A DNA stretch of 64,000 nt from Antedon mediterranea (taxonomy: Eukaryota; Echinodermata; Crinoidea; Comatulida; Antedonidae). Positions 1 through 13,900 of this stretch are shown here, piece after piece (the stretch's first letter is position 1; each line of letters starts with the position of its first letter). The translations under genes and the position numbers were made by a program. The stretch is taken from positions 16,958,101-17,022,100 of the forward strand of contig NC_092677.1 in the NCBI RefSeq assembly GCF_964355755.1. Reading direction: 5' to 3'. The notes beneath the pieces were generated by a model. That model had not been told where the DNA came from. It searched no databases and saw only the letters and a list, made by a program, of their open reading frames with translations.

Positions 1-340
1 CTTACAGGTTAGCGATAATTGGTCCATTATGGCAACTTAGCGGGTAAACTAATAGATTGCATAACCCTTTCTATCTTTCTTCTTTCCTATCTGCCATGAG
101 GATTTTTAAAGTAAACTTTCCTATCTATTTTATGATATTTTACTACTTAACTGTATACTCTTTTTTTTATATTCTGTTACACTTGTATTTTTTCTATTTG
201 ATGTCGTACTGGTACTCGTATTTTATTATGTGATTGTTATTATAATTTGTTTATGGTGTTTATATTTCTTCTTCTCGAGCCATATAATAAATAATTAAGC
301 CTGAACGTTGATGTAGCACTGTGTAACCTTATAAAATTAC

Positions 341-1865
341 CTTCAATACGAGATTCTGCTAGGTGGGAATACATCTCAATGGTATCAAACATATCAATGA
401 TCTTAGTCAGACGACGTTCGAATGTATCAAACTTTCCAAATATGTACATCTCTGAAAATTCAAACTGTCGTTCATTTGGCATTGTTTCAAGTTTTTGTTT
501 TGTCTTCTGGAAGCAAGCTTGATACTCGCGGTTTAGACGTATTGAAGCTTGCAATTTTGTGATGACCTCATCACGAGGTTGTTCCCAGATTGTGTAGCTG
601 CCATTACATGTTATGTATGCCTTGCAAGCAGTTATCATCTGATTGGTTACCTAAAAGGTAAACAAGAACTTGATTGGCTGATTTGAATATAAATTTGCAT
701 TTTTAGTTAGAAGTTTACAGACTTTACAAAGAATCTGTGGCATTGGTTGTTTATGAATGAGATATCTACGTGTATAGACACTACAAATTCCATTACTCTC
801 AGAATATGGACACCCCTTGAATAGAAAAAGGAACAGTTCAAGGCATCGTATCGGGTTGAAACATATGACATTATGTCGTTTCGTTCACAGATAAAAAGTA
901 CTGTATAATATTATTACAAAAATGGAAGTGTTACATGTATTCATAAGTAAAGATTTATTAGTTATCCGCTTGGTATACCAAGCTGTCAAAGTGACGAGTT
1001 TCATGTCTAGTTTAACTTATTTTAGCCAACTAAACTTACTTTGACAAAAAGGGAAGTCATTCTTTCTGATGTGTTGTAGTATCGTGAGATACTGTGTATC
1101 ATGCGAATAGCATTGATTAAACCTGGAATAGTGTCAACCATGCCAACCTACAAAAACAAGAAATCTTTTGTTAATTTGCATAAATAAGTGTATAGTTGTC
1201 TTTTAGATGTAAAATATAGTTTAAAGTAAAATGCCGACATTCACTCAGTTACATGTAAATTACTAAGTAGACAGATCAACTACAGTACTTAGTAGTGTAG
1301 CAGCAAGCTTGGTAGTTACTGTACTTGTCTTCCAAACGCAATGTCTAGGTTTCAATCCTGACCTACTGTAGTGCCAGGGTTGTAACTCAGGGATGTTTCT
1401 ACTCCGATAGATGAGAACAAAATAATTACTGACCGGGTCACTATTGTACAGGGGATCACAAAACTTTTCCAGAGTGTAGAGGAACTTGACATTGTCCTTA
1501 GCTTCATTTGCTGCATCGGTTATTCTTCTATCAAGTTCCATCCAAGTCTATAAAATAGTATTGGATATGGAAAGTAAATGTAATAATTGTATAATGTAAG
1601 CTATATTTTGAGGCTCAAAACTAACATTAACATATATGTTTATGCTAGACATTTAAAAATTCACATTTTTAGGAACACAGGTATGCCCTATCATGCTTAT
1701 GTGTGTCACAAGCAGTGTGGCCAGCGAGCGAAATGAAATTATGCTAGGTGGCAGCACAAAATTATGCCAGATTATGCCAGACACAATTAAGGCTAAAAGT
1801 GCACGAAAACAGTGAATAAGAGGGCGGTTTATGTGTATGTTTTATGTACCACAAAGGTGGGAAGC

Positions 1866-1907
<42 letters not shown>

Positions 1908-4900
1908 TAGATTGTGTACAAATTATGCCAGATTTTTTCGCAATTATGCCAAATGCTAAATCGTGGTGAATATGTTGTATGTTTGCGTTTTTCAAATTAT
2001 GCCAGATTATGCCAGATTTCCTAAAATTATGCCTAGCATAAATGCCAAATGCCAGATGGGCCAGACGGCATAATTATGCCAGATTTGGCCACTATGGTCA
2101 CAAGTGACATAAGTTATATATATTGTGCTAGTGCTATTTTTACTTTCCCTTTGTCTTCACTATTTGAACCTTTTTTTTGTTTTAGCAAACTATTGTGTGA
2201 AGTTAGTGGAGCAGAGTATTGTGTTGCAGAGAAGGATGGTGTGGAGGTCTCTGATTGGTGGAGAAGTATAAGAGTTGTAACAGTTGTGGCTATTTCACGT
2301 CGTTCACCGGTGGTTCAAATGATTTACATTTCGGAAAGAGCCGTAGTTGCGCCTGTGTGACAACGTGAATGAAAAGTGAAATTTTGATAATACACAATCA
2401 TACACTTATAAACAAATCTTAAAGTTGACGATAAACCTACCTTTAGTAGACGGGATTTTGCAGCCTGCAATACCCCAAGCACAGCTTTGACATGTGGGTG
2501 CTTGATCTGATCCAATAGATAGTTGAACTTTGACATTCTCTTCTTCCAGTGGTCCAGTTCTGCCCGAGGACCAATGTTGTCTGCTTCTTTGCGAATCTGT
2601 TCGCTCTCTGTTAAAACCTGGAATTGAATGGAAGATTCAGATGTGTCTCGTTAAATCTCTTAGAATTAATTCCCCTTTGAACTTTGTGGTCTTCGTAGTG
2701 TTGGTCTAAAATTAATTATTATTTTAATTATAAGGACCACTTTATATACAATTGGGCCGTATTCATAACATTTGACAGGTCCTTAATTGGAAGAAGACCT
2801 ATAATACAAAAATGATATTTAGAATGTAACTACCTGTTCAATTTGTCGTATCCATACAGTAATACACTGTTCAATTTGTTCTAACTCTTGCGTACTATTC
2901 GCAACCACAATATAATCTGATGGTTTAACCAGCTTTGAGAGGTCATGTGTCTTACACGGTGTCAACTCAACTTTTTGACCGAGTGATTCTTGAGCACCTC
3001 CGATAATTGTGACAAATGAATCAAGGCTGTTCAGGAAGTCGGTGCGTGTTGCTTGGTTAGCCTGCGAGTTGAGCTGCCCCCAACAGTTTGTGTTTTTCCG
3101 AAGAAATGGAATAAAGATTGTTGACAGTAAGTTGTTAACAGCTAATAAAAGGTTACCACCATTTGTGTCCAATGAAGTGAAATTTATTTCCTGAAATGAA
3201 AATGGTTTAGATCAACATTATTTTAAACTTTTAATCATTCTCATTTTTATGTTATTATCATTAGTGCGACATAACTCTATTTTTTTATCTCATGTGCATC
3301 TAACAGCATGTAACTCGCCAATTACAGGATGGATAAAATTAACAAAACGAATACATGCAAAATATATTTACATAACAAAAAGTTTCTATAAATATATTTA
3401 ATACCTTATGTATATTTTCGACTGTAATAGCTTTACTGACTGATGACTTTAGAAAGAATATACATATTCCACAGGCAGAAATATCCTTGCCATCGGTCAG
3501 AATAAGTCTGGACTTCGCAGTTCGTGGCTTCCCTCCTGTCAGTCGCAATTGGTCAGCTAAAATGGAAAAACAAAAGTTTGTTTTTATTACTGTTTTCTGG
3601 ACATACAGGAATATGGAGCACCTGCAGCATCCTTAATTGAAACATTCCTGGATTTGGATTTTAACTTTTATTTTATTTATAACAAATTTAATTACGGAGC
3701 ATTCTGTCAATAGATTTATTCCAATAAATTGTCATGTGATAAGGTTATTCAAAGCATTGTATTAACATTAACTTTGTTTTCCAACGCTGTTATGAATATA
3801 TTTTAATTCAAAAATACAACATTCAATATATGCCAAACACACAGTTAAACATGAATACTTGTTAACAAATTTGGGAGTGATGTCATTCGAAAATAATGTT
3901 AAAGTTACACAACATCACACTTCAAAACTATTTTTTTTGCAACTGATACACATACTGTTAACTAAACAGAAATAGATCGTGTATGACATTAAATAACACC
4001 TGCAGAATTTAGTTAATTGTAATTGACATACTGTAGGTAATAATGATTTCACAACTACGTTTATGATCACACTAACACTTCCTTTCACATCTACATTGCA
4101 TAGGAAATATATCAGCTGTGAAATTCCGCAGTTTAAGGTAACTACGTTCGTTAAAATCAATGTTAACACTACTTTAAACGCTTTCAACAATTCCTAAGGG
4201 CATGTTTATATTGCATGTCAGGATTCGCATTAGATTAGACAGGCCTGGGTTAATTTGGGTTGTCAACAGGTCATCTCTAGCATGGCTATTGTATTGCAGG
4301 TGAAGGGTAGACCACAAGTTTATGGAATACATAGTATAAAGATAGATTTAGAGAATGAACTTCATAACATTATTTTTTTACTTATGGGCCTATTTGCCTG
4401 TTGAAATAAATATACTGTAAAACTTTTGTGCGACTTTCAATCGCCTGCGAATGTTTCATACCGTGAATATAGTACTAGAGTACAAGCATTTTCCAGTACA
4501 TGTGCACCTACTACTACTGAAAAGCGATAGCCTGTTTTGTTTGCTTTAACATGTACTGTTGGTAAATACAAAGGACTCGATTCGTATTGCTACAGTATGT
4601 GATGGTCAAATAATATGCATTTAGTACAGAGTACATGCATTGTAACATGGCGGTCACGTCTATGATGGATTGACCCGATCTTGTTACAGTATTTACTTGT
4701 ACTTAATTTTTCAAAAAATGGCTGATTTAACCGGTTTCTAGGGGCGCGTTTATACAACACACTATTACATGCATATTCAATATGCCTACGAGAAGTGTGT
4801 TGTATAACATTGAAGAGATTCTATGTTATGACTTTTTAATTGGGAAAAAGGCTACTTGACTGGTTTTTTTTTGGGGGGGGGGGAGGAGGTTGACCCTGGC

Positions 4901-7900
4901 CTCTACACAACAACACACTAAAAATTAAAGGGGTGTTCAAATTTAAGGTGTTGTATTAAACACAGCCTAGTTTTACATTACTTGTGATTATGATTATGGA
5001 TACAAAGTTTTACAAAGACAACCAGAAAACATAAACTCGCTTATAATCAAATTCCATACTAAGGCACTGTACCTTGTTCAGAAACTTGTTCCATTTCTTG
5101 ATAGAAAAACATCAGGTGAGGACTGGCATCTTCTTTGAAGAAAGTGTTCATTTTCTCGATCTATATAATTTATAAATGATTTATATTTTTCTAAATAATT
5201 GAATTTTGGTAAGTTAATCAAAAATAAGGAAAAAATTTAAATGTAGACAAACAGTTGAGAAAGTACATCAATGAATGCCGCATGAATGCTATTTTTAGAA
5301 AGGAAATTACAGGTTTTCAATAAATGATTGAATTTAAATACCTGTTGAGTAGTTCCACTATAAGTCTAATTTTAATCGATCAAACTACGTAATGTACTTT
5401 AATCAAAACAGCTTAAGTCATTATCCTCTCGTCTCACTTGTTAAGAAATTGAATTTTCAATTAACTGTTGGGTGTTTGTCAAAAGCAATTGAATTTGTAA
5501 AATTGTTTTGAATAAAATCAGGTCTGTTGGCAAGATTAACCACAGTATAAAGTATGCAAGATAACGAATGACGATAGAAGTTTTTATCTACAACTATAAG
5601 AAAACAATTTATACTTTCTTTGATGAAAATAATATTCTTAAAAATCCAATGATGATCAATAAGAACAATAAAATTGTTTTATCGTAACAATGTCATTGTA
5701 AAACATTCTTTGTAAAACAACTCACATTGTTTCCTTCCAAGATTGTGTCTTCCACTTCACTGTTTTCCAACCGAAGACATGAAGCCAGTGAATCCATGAT
5801 GAATGCATGACGTTCATCTAGAAGGGCGCGCTTTGCTTCACGTTCTTCCTTTAACTTTTGCTGAAAGAAAAAACATTAACTTTATGGATAAATTTGAACA
5901 ATATGTCTCATTCAAAAAGGCAGTGGCTATCAAAGATGATCAATTTCATCCGGCCTCTAGTATGTTCCAGTTGATGCGCAAAAGTTGGCGATTTCATCCT
6001 TTTAGGCCAATAAGGCACGATTTACAAATAGTTTCTTTCCAGGAGCTATTAGAGCCTTAAACATCTTGTAGACACTTTTTGTAATGTTTTTGTTTTTAGT
6101 TTGTGTTGTGTCCGTTGGATATTGTGCTCCGCCAACAGAGCAAACAGAATTTCTATGTTTTTTTTTAAGTTGAAACAAATGACAATAAATGATACTTGAC
6201 TTGCTATTCAAAGAGGCCTTATCGCCATTCACCGCAATAAACCATCTTTATATTGTGGTTTGAGAGAATCCAAAAAATTAAAATTGTTATGACTTTTATT
6301 TGTGTATTAACCATCTTTTGTTTTAATATTTTGTTTGTAACACTTTATATGGCTAATTGTTTATACCTCATTTGCATACTTTTCATAGTTGTGGAATGCT
6401 TGTGGAATTATTGTCATTTACAAAATCAAATGTAATATATTTTTATTTATAAAAATGACAGTTATTAAAATTGAACTACAAAATATGAATGCATCGATCT
6501 AACACCATTCGATACATTTTCATTCATTCATCTTCACATATTATTTTTATTAAATTGACCTTAGTTTTTTAAGTGAAAATAAGTCGGTACTTAAATCATC
6601 CAATAAATAATCAATCGTGAAAGAAACTAGACAATATCATGCATAGTTTACTAAGGCGATGGGTTGTCAAGCAATGGCTTAAGACGTTTCTTTTATCAGA
6701 CCTGTTGACATGGTAAATAGTAATCTGAGTCTCTACATATATTGTAGAAAACAATCTTTTGTTCAAATTGTTGACTCGGTAAATAGTCTCAAAGTCCCAG
6801 ACACACAAGCTTGTTGAATGTTGACTTAGAGAAGCAAGTGCATAGCAACAATACATAGCAACGAATGTTGATGAACATTAGATCTAACTTATTAACTATG
6901 AGACTAGATGATCATTTTGCTTCTCATTTGCAAAAAAAATGCATCCATAATATCAAAAGTATCGGAATTGTACTGGAAATGTTTTAAACTATTTGAAAAT
7001 CGTTCTGGGGTGGGGGATGGATATATTTACTAGTGAATAATAATTGTATTAATATTGTGCAAACCAGCAGGATAGAATTATTTTACTCATTGAATACAAA
7101 TTTGTATTTTAACAAGAAGAAATATTAAACATTTAATTTATTAAATACTTAATCTTAAAATTATTAATATAAATTATTACAATGTAAAATTTAAAAAGCC
7201 ACCCTATATCTCTATGCTTTGAAGGTCGGTATAATTTTATAAAGTAAGATAAGTTTAAAATTCACATTTAAGTTATTTTTTTAATAAAATAACTGAAGAA
7301 TATTGCTACTATATAACAATCCAAAAAGTGGATGATAAATATTAGCAAACGAAAAGACAGTGATTCTCTGAATGGAAGAATGCAACACTGATTGGTCCTC
7401 TGTATCTGCCTCCGCCAACAATTACACCCTAATAGCATGTTTGTTGAAAGTACTAAAAACAGAACAAAGTCAAATATTTTGCTGTGAATGGTATACAAGA
7501 AAGATACAATATATCAATACACGCTATTGTGTTAAAACTGAAATCGCCACGGTTGGTAAACTCATTGTATCTAATGATAGTTGCTATGGTAATAACTAAA
7601 GCTAAAGCTATAATTATTATTATGTAAACACAATATCATTTTGTTGCTATGGTAAATGTTCAAACAATATGGAAATGAATTTACATGAACATTCACAAAG
7701 CTATCAATGTAATTAACATACTTTGTTGGAGATAATGAACCATGGAGAAAAATTAATATTTTTATTTGGTACTTATTGAGGCAATTTTTTTAAGATATTC
7801 TCTGTACTAATCATTATTTTATTCCCTTTCACCTATATGCTGTTATTGGATACAAGTATCTCAATCACTTTTATGAAAATATTACCTATTTTTTGCTTAA

Positions 7901-10900
7901 CCAGAGTTGCTTATTTATTAAAATTTATGTTATTAGATTTATAGTACAGTATACAGTATCTACAGTATAAAATAATATAAATGTTACAAAAATAGGGTTC
8001 AGAAGGTCTGAGCTTATGTCATGGTTTGGCCTATACTTACAAACATTTAGCATAGAAATTAAACCAAATTTTGTAGGGGCTTAGTCTATACCCCAGGGGC
8101 TTATACTCAAGAGATCTAAATAAACTGGAAAAAATTGACAATCCAAAAAAGTAATGAAAACAAATAATAATGGTTAATAGCTTGTTCTCTTATTACTTGA
8201 TGTTTCTTGATATCCCTGCTGTGTAAAATCACAAGTGGAGATGCAGCTCCACTGCCTTCCACAAGACGGCTTTCGCGTTTGACAAAACTTCCTCCTCCTC
8301 TTCCTAAAGACATGGTGCTTCTGTCAGCTATCTGATGGCCGTGATGATGGCAATCGATTTACTGTATAGTAAATTTCAGTCTGAGTTCTACAGTAGTTTG
8401 TGTTCTGGTTGCTTTAGCCTTTAAGTCTTTTTCCTTAAATTAATAATCCTTTTATCTACCGTAAAAACGCTATTCTTGTAAAATGCACCTATTTTTTGGC
8501 CCAAGCATCATCCACTAATTATTGTAATATTAACCACTAACGTAAAAAAATATCAACCATTAATGTAACATTAATCACTAACAATACATAAGAAAATCAC
8601 CTAATAAAGAACAATAAAGAACTAAACCACTAATGTAACAAACTTTTAAACCACTAACATCAGTGGGTGATACAGCCCTTGGCTCTCTCTCATCCTGCCT
8701 TGTAACTACCTGTAGCTACAGTATGTGATATTGTGATTAATAATAAAAAACCGTACCTTAACACCTATAACACGTTTAACCTTTTTCATAAAAACTCTCT
8801 GCATCTTTGAAGAGTCTTCCTTGCTTAAAATCTACTCATCAACTAAACACATCTAGCGAAAGTAGTTACTACTAAAGTCATAATTACCTCTAAATCTATG
8901 CCCTGTACCTTGAATACCATTTTTTTGAACAAAGAACGTTTCATTTTCAGACAGATTTGATTAAAATTGATGTTTTAAATTGTTGTTCAGTCTATGCATA
9001 CAAGAAAGTATGAATACATGAGCATTTGTCACCAAGCGACAGTTTCTACTCAAAAATGGAAGAATTGACTTGTTCTATTCAGTCTGTTGTTAATGGGATT
9101 GTTGGTATGGATATTTACAGCTCTTAAAAACCAATCAAGACATTTATTATAATATAGGAAGTCAATCATCCATTTTTCTAATGTAAATTTGTAAAAGAAC
9201 ATTAATATTCATTGGATATACCTTCTTGTGTCATACAAAATAAAAAGCATTGAATTCGTTCCGCCATACCACGCCAAGAGAGTTAAAGCACAAGTGGGCT
9301 AATGGAAGGTGACACCTGCACATCAAGCAGAAGGTTCTGGGTTCAAATCTTGGTTGGGTGGATTTTTCTCATTCTCACATATTTCCTCATCTTTGTCATT
9401 TCAAATTTAATGAATTAATATTCAGTATACTGTATCACCGAACGGTTCAGAATTTATTCTGTGCTTGTTGATTAATATTAAGGGAATGAACCCATGCCTA
9501 AAACTTGCTTGAATTACCATAATGCAAGTTCTATAGTAGTCTGTACTAAGTCTACAAATATAGATACCAACCATCATCAAAGAAATTTTGAAGAAACACA
9601 CAAATTCCAAGAAAATTACTTAATTTAATTATAAGTAATGTACCGTTAACAAAATAATCAGGCATAAACTTAGTTATTGTGGGAAATATTGGGAAATATT
9701 TCAGATTGGTAACTTTGGGTAGGCCTAACTGCAACTTCACCTAGCACTGAGGCTACCATCTTTCTACTACCCAGTTATTGTTGTTAGCTTACAACTACAG
9801 TAGTCTAATCTATCAAACCTGATACAAGAAATTTCCTTTCAAAAAGTTACTTCTAATTGCTAAACACCAATCAAACTTTTAAAGAATATACTATATAATT
9901 CTAAAGTAACAAACTGTTTTAGCAGAACTCAGCTGAAATTCACAGAAATCAAAAACAGCAGTGAAAAGTACTGTATTCTATTGACTACCTCAATGACGAT
10001 AACAAGATAGCTTTTTATAAATTTTCAGCCCAAAATCTCACTGTTTACAAGCGGTGTCAAGGACAACCTGATAATTGTGCCAAATATGGTCATGTTATTA
10101 TTGTATTATTACCTGCTGACACTGTGACAATGTGATTTATAGTATTGATAGTGTTATTTTTGTACTGTACTGTACTTCTATTGTGAGTACAGTACTGTAC
10201 ATAAAAAACAAACTTGTCATAATACTATTGCAATTATGCAATAATGATAATTTATTTGTAAAATTAAATTAGAGGCACTCAGTAGGTCTCTTCTAATAAA
10301 TATTCTATAAAACATTTTGGTTTTAAACATCCTTATTTGGATTTTATGAAAACTTAATTTGAATAAACACCCTGGGGCATTATTTATTTTTAGGCGGAGG
10401 GGTATGGAACGCCGTTTACGCAACATTTCAATGATATGAATGTTATGACGCGATATGTGAATGAAATGCATCGATATGAATTGAATGGCGCGATATATGA
10501 ATGAAATGTTTTGAATTGAATGCTTTGAATTGAATGTTTTGAATGAAATGTTTTGAATGAAATGCTTTGAATGAAATGTTTTGAATAAATTTTTTGAATG
10601 CAATGTTTTGAATGAAATGTTTTGAATGAAATGTTTTGAATTAAATGTTTTAAATGAAATGTTTTGAATGAAATTCAAAGCATTCAATTCAAAACATTTC
10701 ATTCATATATCGCGCCATTCAATTCATATCGATGCATTTCATTCACATATTGCGTCATAAAATTCATATCATCAAAATGTTGCGTAAACGGCGTTCCATA
10801 GAAGGGCGTTTATTTTAGGAAGGGCGTTGATTTGAGGCAGGAGTTTATTTTTTTAAATATTATAAGTAAGATAATAAAATAAATTCTCCCTAATATGAAC

Positions 10901-13900
10901 AAACAAAATAAATAACAAGAAGTGATGAAATACAGTAAAAAATGCTTGGTCAATTATAGATCATGGAAGTCAATGAATTCTATAATAGAAATGTGTAATA
11001 ACAAAATATTACGTATAATGCATGTGGAGGGGCATTTATTCGGGTGGGGGAGAGGCGTTTATTCAAAGTGGGGGTGTTTATTTGAATAAATACGGTTATT
11101 ACGGTTCCACCAAACATATATAATGTTTTTACAAATTTCTTGTTAAAATATGTAAAAACTAGAGGGTACTCCGAGAGCACAAACCTCCGCCTACTATAAA
11201 ATTCCCCTACATAAAATTCCCCCCGAAAATGGTTTTTTTTTACATTTTTTTTATTAGTTCTAAAGTGTAAATAGGCTAACTGCAAACTACAAAGTTGTGG
11301 ATGAGAGTGTGGTGTAATGGTTATGTATCCAGCCTCTCACAGTTGAGATCGCTGGTTCGAGTCCCGCTGAGGTTTTTTTTTTATATTATTTTTTTATTTC
11401 TTTTTTTTTGTTTTGTGGACCTTATTCTTTGACCCTAACCCTTCAAAATTTAACCACAATTATATGATGTGTCATTGATCATTGTGGCTAAGTTTGGTGA
11501 GAATCGGATAAAAACTGTGGTCTCTAGGCAGTAAAATAGTTTTTTGTTAGTTGTGACCTTGACCTAAGACCTTTTCCCCTCAAATTCGAACTCGTCCGAG
11601 CTTTTGGGGCATAGATCATTGTTGCCAAATTTGGTGAGAATCGGATAAAAACTGTGGCCTACAGGCTGTTCACAGACACACACACAAACACACACACACA
11701 TACAGGGGTGGTGAAAACATAACCTCCTTGGCGGAGGTAAAAATGTTTTTAAAAACTTAAGGGCTGTTTGGAGAGTTAAACCAGGAAGTTGTTTACAACT
11801 CCCTGGTTAAACTTTGTATTAATTTTGTAAACAAAATTAGTGGTCTTCAAATCAAATAGATTAAAAACTGACAATAGTTTACAATTAGCTTCAAACACAT
11901 TTAACAATTCATTACAGCCAACTCATTTTTTGTAAACAAAATGACAAGGTCTTCTGGTTCTTCAAATAACAAAAGGTCTTCCACAGGGGGCAAGTGGAGT
12001 GTCCTATTATCAGGCAATAAACAAAGATCAATTGTTCTTCAGCAAATAGCTTAGGGTTTGATTACATAGTAAAGTTGTTTGAAAACTAATAGGACATGAC
12101 TGTAGGGAGTTTTCTTCCAAACTACAGCAAATCACCGGGTGTCTCGAAAACAGAGACCTCGAAAACAGAGACCAGAGACCCGAGACCCAGGATCTCTGTT
12201 TTCGAGAAAATCTCGAAAACAGAGACCCCCACTAAAACGTCTCAATATTACGTAATATAGGGGGTCTCTGTTTTCGAGTTCTCGAAAACAGAGACCCCCA
12301 CTAAAACGTCTCAATATTAAGTCAATATTACGTTATATAGAGGGTCTCTGTTTTCGAGAAAAACTCGAAAACAGAGATCCCCACTAAAACGTCTCAATAT
12401 TACATTATATAGGAGGTCTCTGTTTTCGAGAAAAACTCGAAAACAGAGACCCCCCACTAAAACGTCTCAATATTAAGTCAATATTACGTTATATAGGGGG
12501 TCTCTGTTTTCAAGAAAAACTCGAAAACAGAGACCCCCACTAAAACGTCTCAATATTACGTCAATATTACGTTATATAGGGGGTCCCCACTAAAACGTCT
12601 CAAAATCACAGAATGACGTATCAGTAATAAACGGTAACTGATATGCCGATCAAAGAACATGCCGCAACGATAAGAAGAGATTGATGAATTCTTGAACGCG
12701 TGTGAAAAGACTGTCATTTTGGAATACAAGGTCGACGTCCTAGAAGTAAGATGTATAAATGCATGCTGTGCCTTTTAGAAGCTAAAAGCGGGAGATTATT
12801 TCAAAAGCTGACACTAGTTTCGTAACATTTATTTACAAGCATAAAAGATAATAACGTACAATGCAATAACAAAATGATATGAGGTCAGACTTTGAGGCAG
12901 ACTGGAGGATGAAGACAAATATATTGTGTTGGGCGAGCCTTAAAAAATAAATGAATTTTTAAAAAATAAATAAATTGATAAATAAATAAACATAAATTCA
13001 CGGTTTTTGCGATAAAAGTTGGGTTTTAATAATTTATGACGAAGCTCGTTGGTGGGTATTTGCAACACTCTTAATAAACAGGGATTATATTAGGGGGTCT
13101 CGGGAAATCTCGAAAAAAGAGACCCCCAATATAATGAGACGTTTTAGTGGGGGTCTCTGTTTTCGAGATTTTCTAGAAAACAGAGACCCCCTATATAACG
13201 TAATATTGACTTAATATTGAGACGTTTTAGTGGGGGTCTCTGTTTTCGAGAAAAACTCGAAAAGGAGACCCCCCTATATAATGTAATATTAAAACGTTTT
13301 AGTGGGGTCTCTGTTTTCGAGAAAAACTCGAAAACAGAGACCCCCTATATAATGTAATATTAAAACGTTTTAGTGGGGTCTCTGTTTTCGAGAAAAACTC
13401 GAAAACAGAGACCCCCTATATTACGTAATGTTGAGACGTTTTAGTGAGGGTCTGTTTTCGAGAAAAACTCGAAAACAGAGACCCCCTATATAATGTAATA
13501 TTGAGACGTTTTAGTGGGGTCTCTGTTTTCGAGAAAAACTCGAAAACAGAGACCCCCTATATAATGTAATATTAAAACGTTTTAGTGGTGGGGTCTCTGT
13601 TTTCGAGAAAAACTCGAAAACAGAGACCCCCTATATTACGTAATATTGAGACGTTTTAGTGGGGGTCTCTGTTTTCGAGAAAAACTCGAAAACAGAGACC
13701 CCCTATATAACCCAAATCATCCATGGTTGGGCCTATGCTTGGGCCTATGCTTTTGGCCTATGGTGGTGTAACCCAACATTTCTCTTACCCTGGATATTTT
13801 TTTTATCTGTGATACTGTAAGCTACTGTATACTGGCAACAACAAGTTTTAAAAAAAGAGAATTTAAAATAAAATATTCAAAGTACATCTTTTCTAGCACT

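Noticed and set aside
1-60. Possible further dynein exon ending at a donor near position 6
   Set aside because: The translated sequence does not resemble the expected continuation after SRIEG.
1762-1995. Poly-phenylalanine reverse frame
   Set aside because: Homopolymer A run read in reverse.
3915-4190. Reverse frame of 91 residues between dynein exons
   Set aside because: Inside an intron whose flanking exons join in phase; no family resemblance.
10217-10702. 161-residue reverse frame with repeated [12 protein letters not shown]
   Set aside because: Product of the 14-bp tandem core of the hairpin element; no conserved features.
12132-12314. Reverse frame with repeated [11 protein letters not shown]
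   Set aside because: Product of the palindromic array.
12132-13710. CRISPR-like regular repeats
   Set aside because: The spacers are also repeated, units are long hairpins and the arrays are mutually inverted. The genome is animal, so this is a foldback structure.
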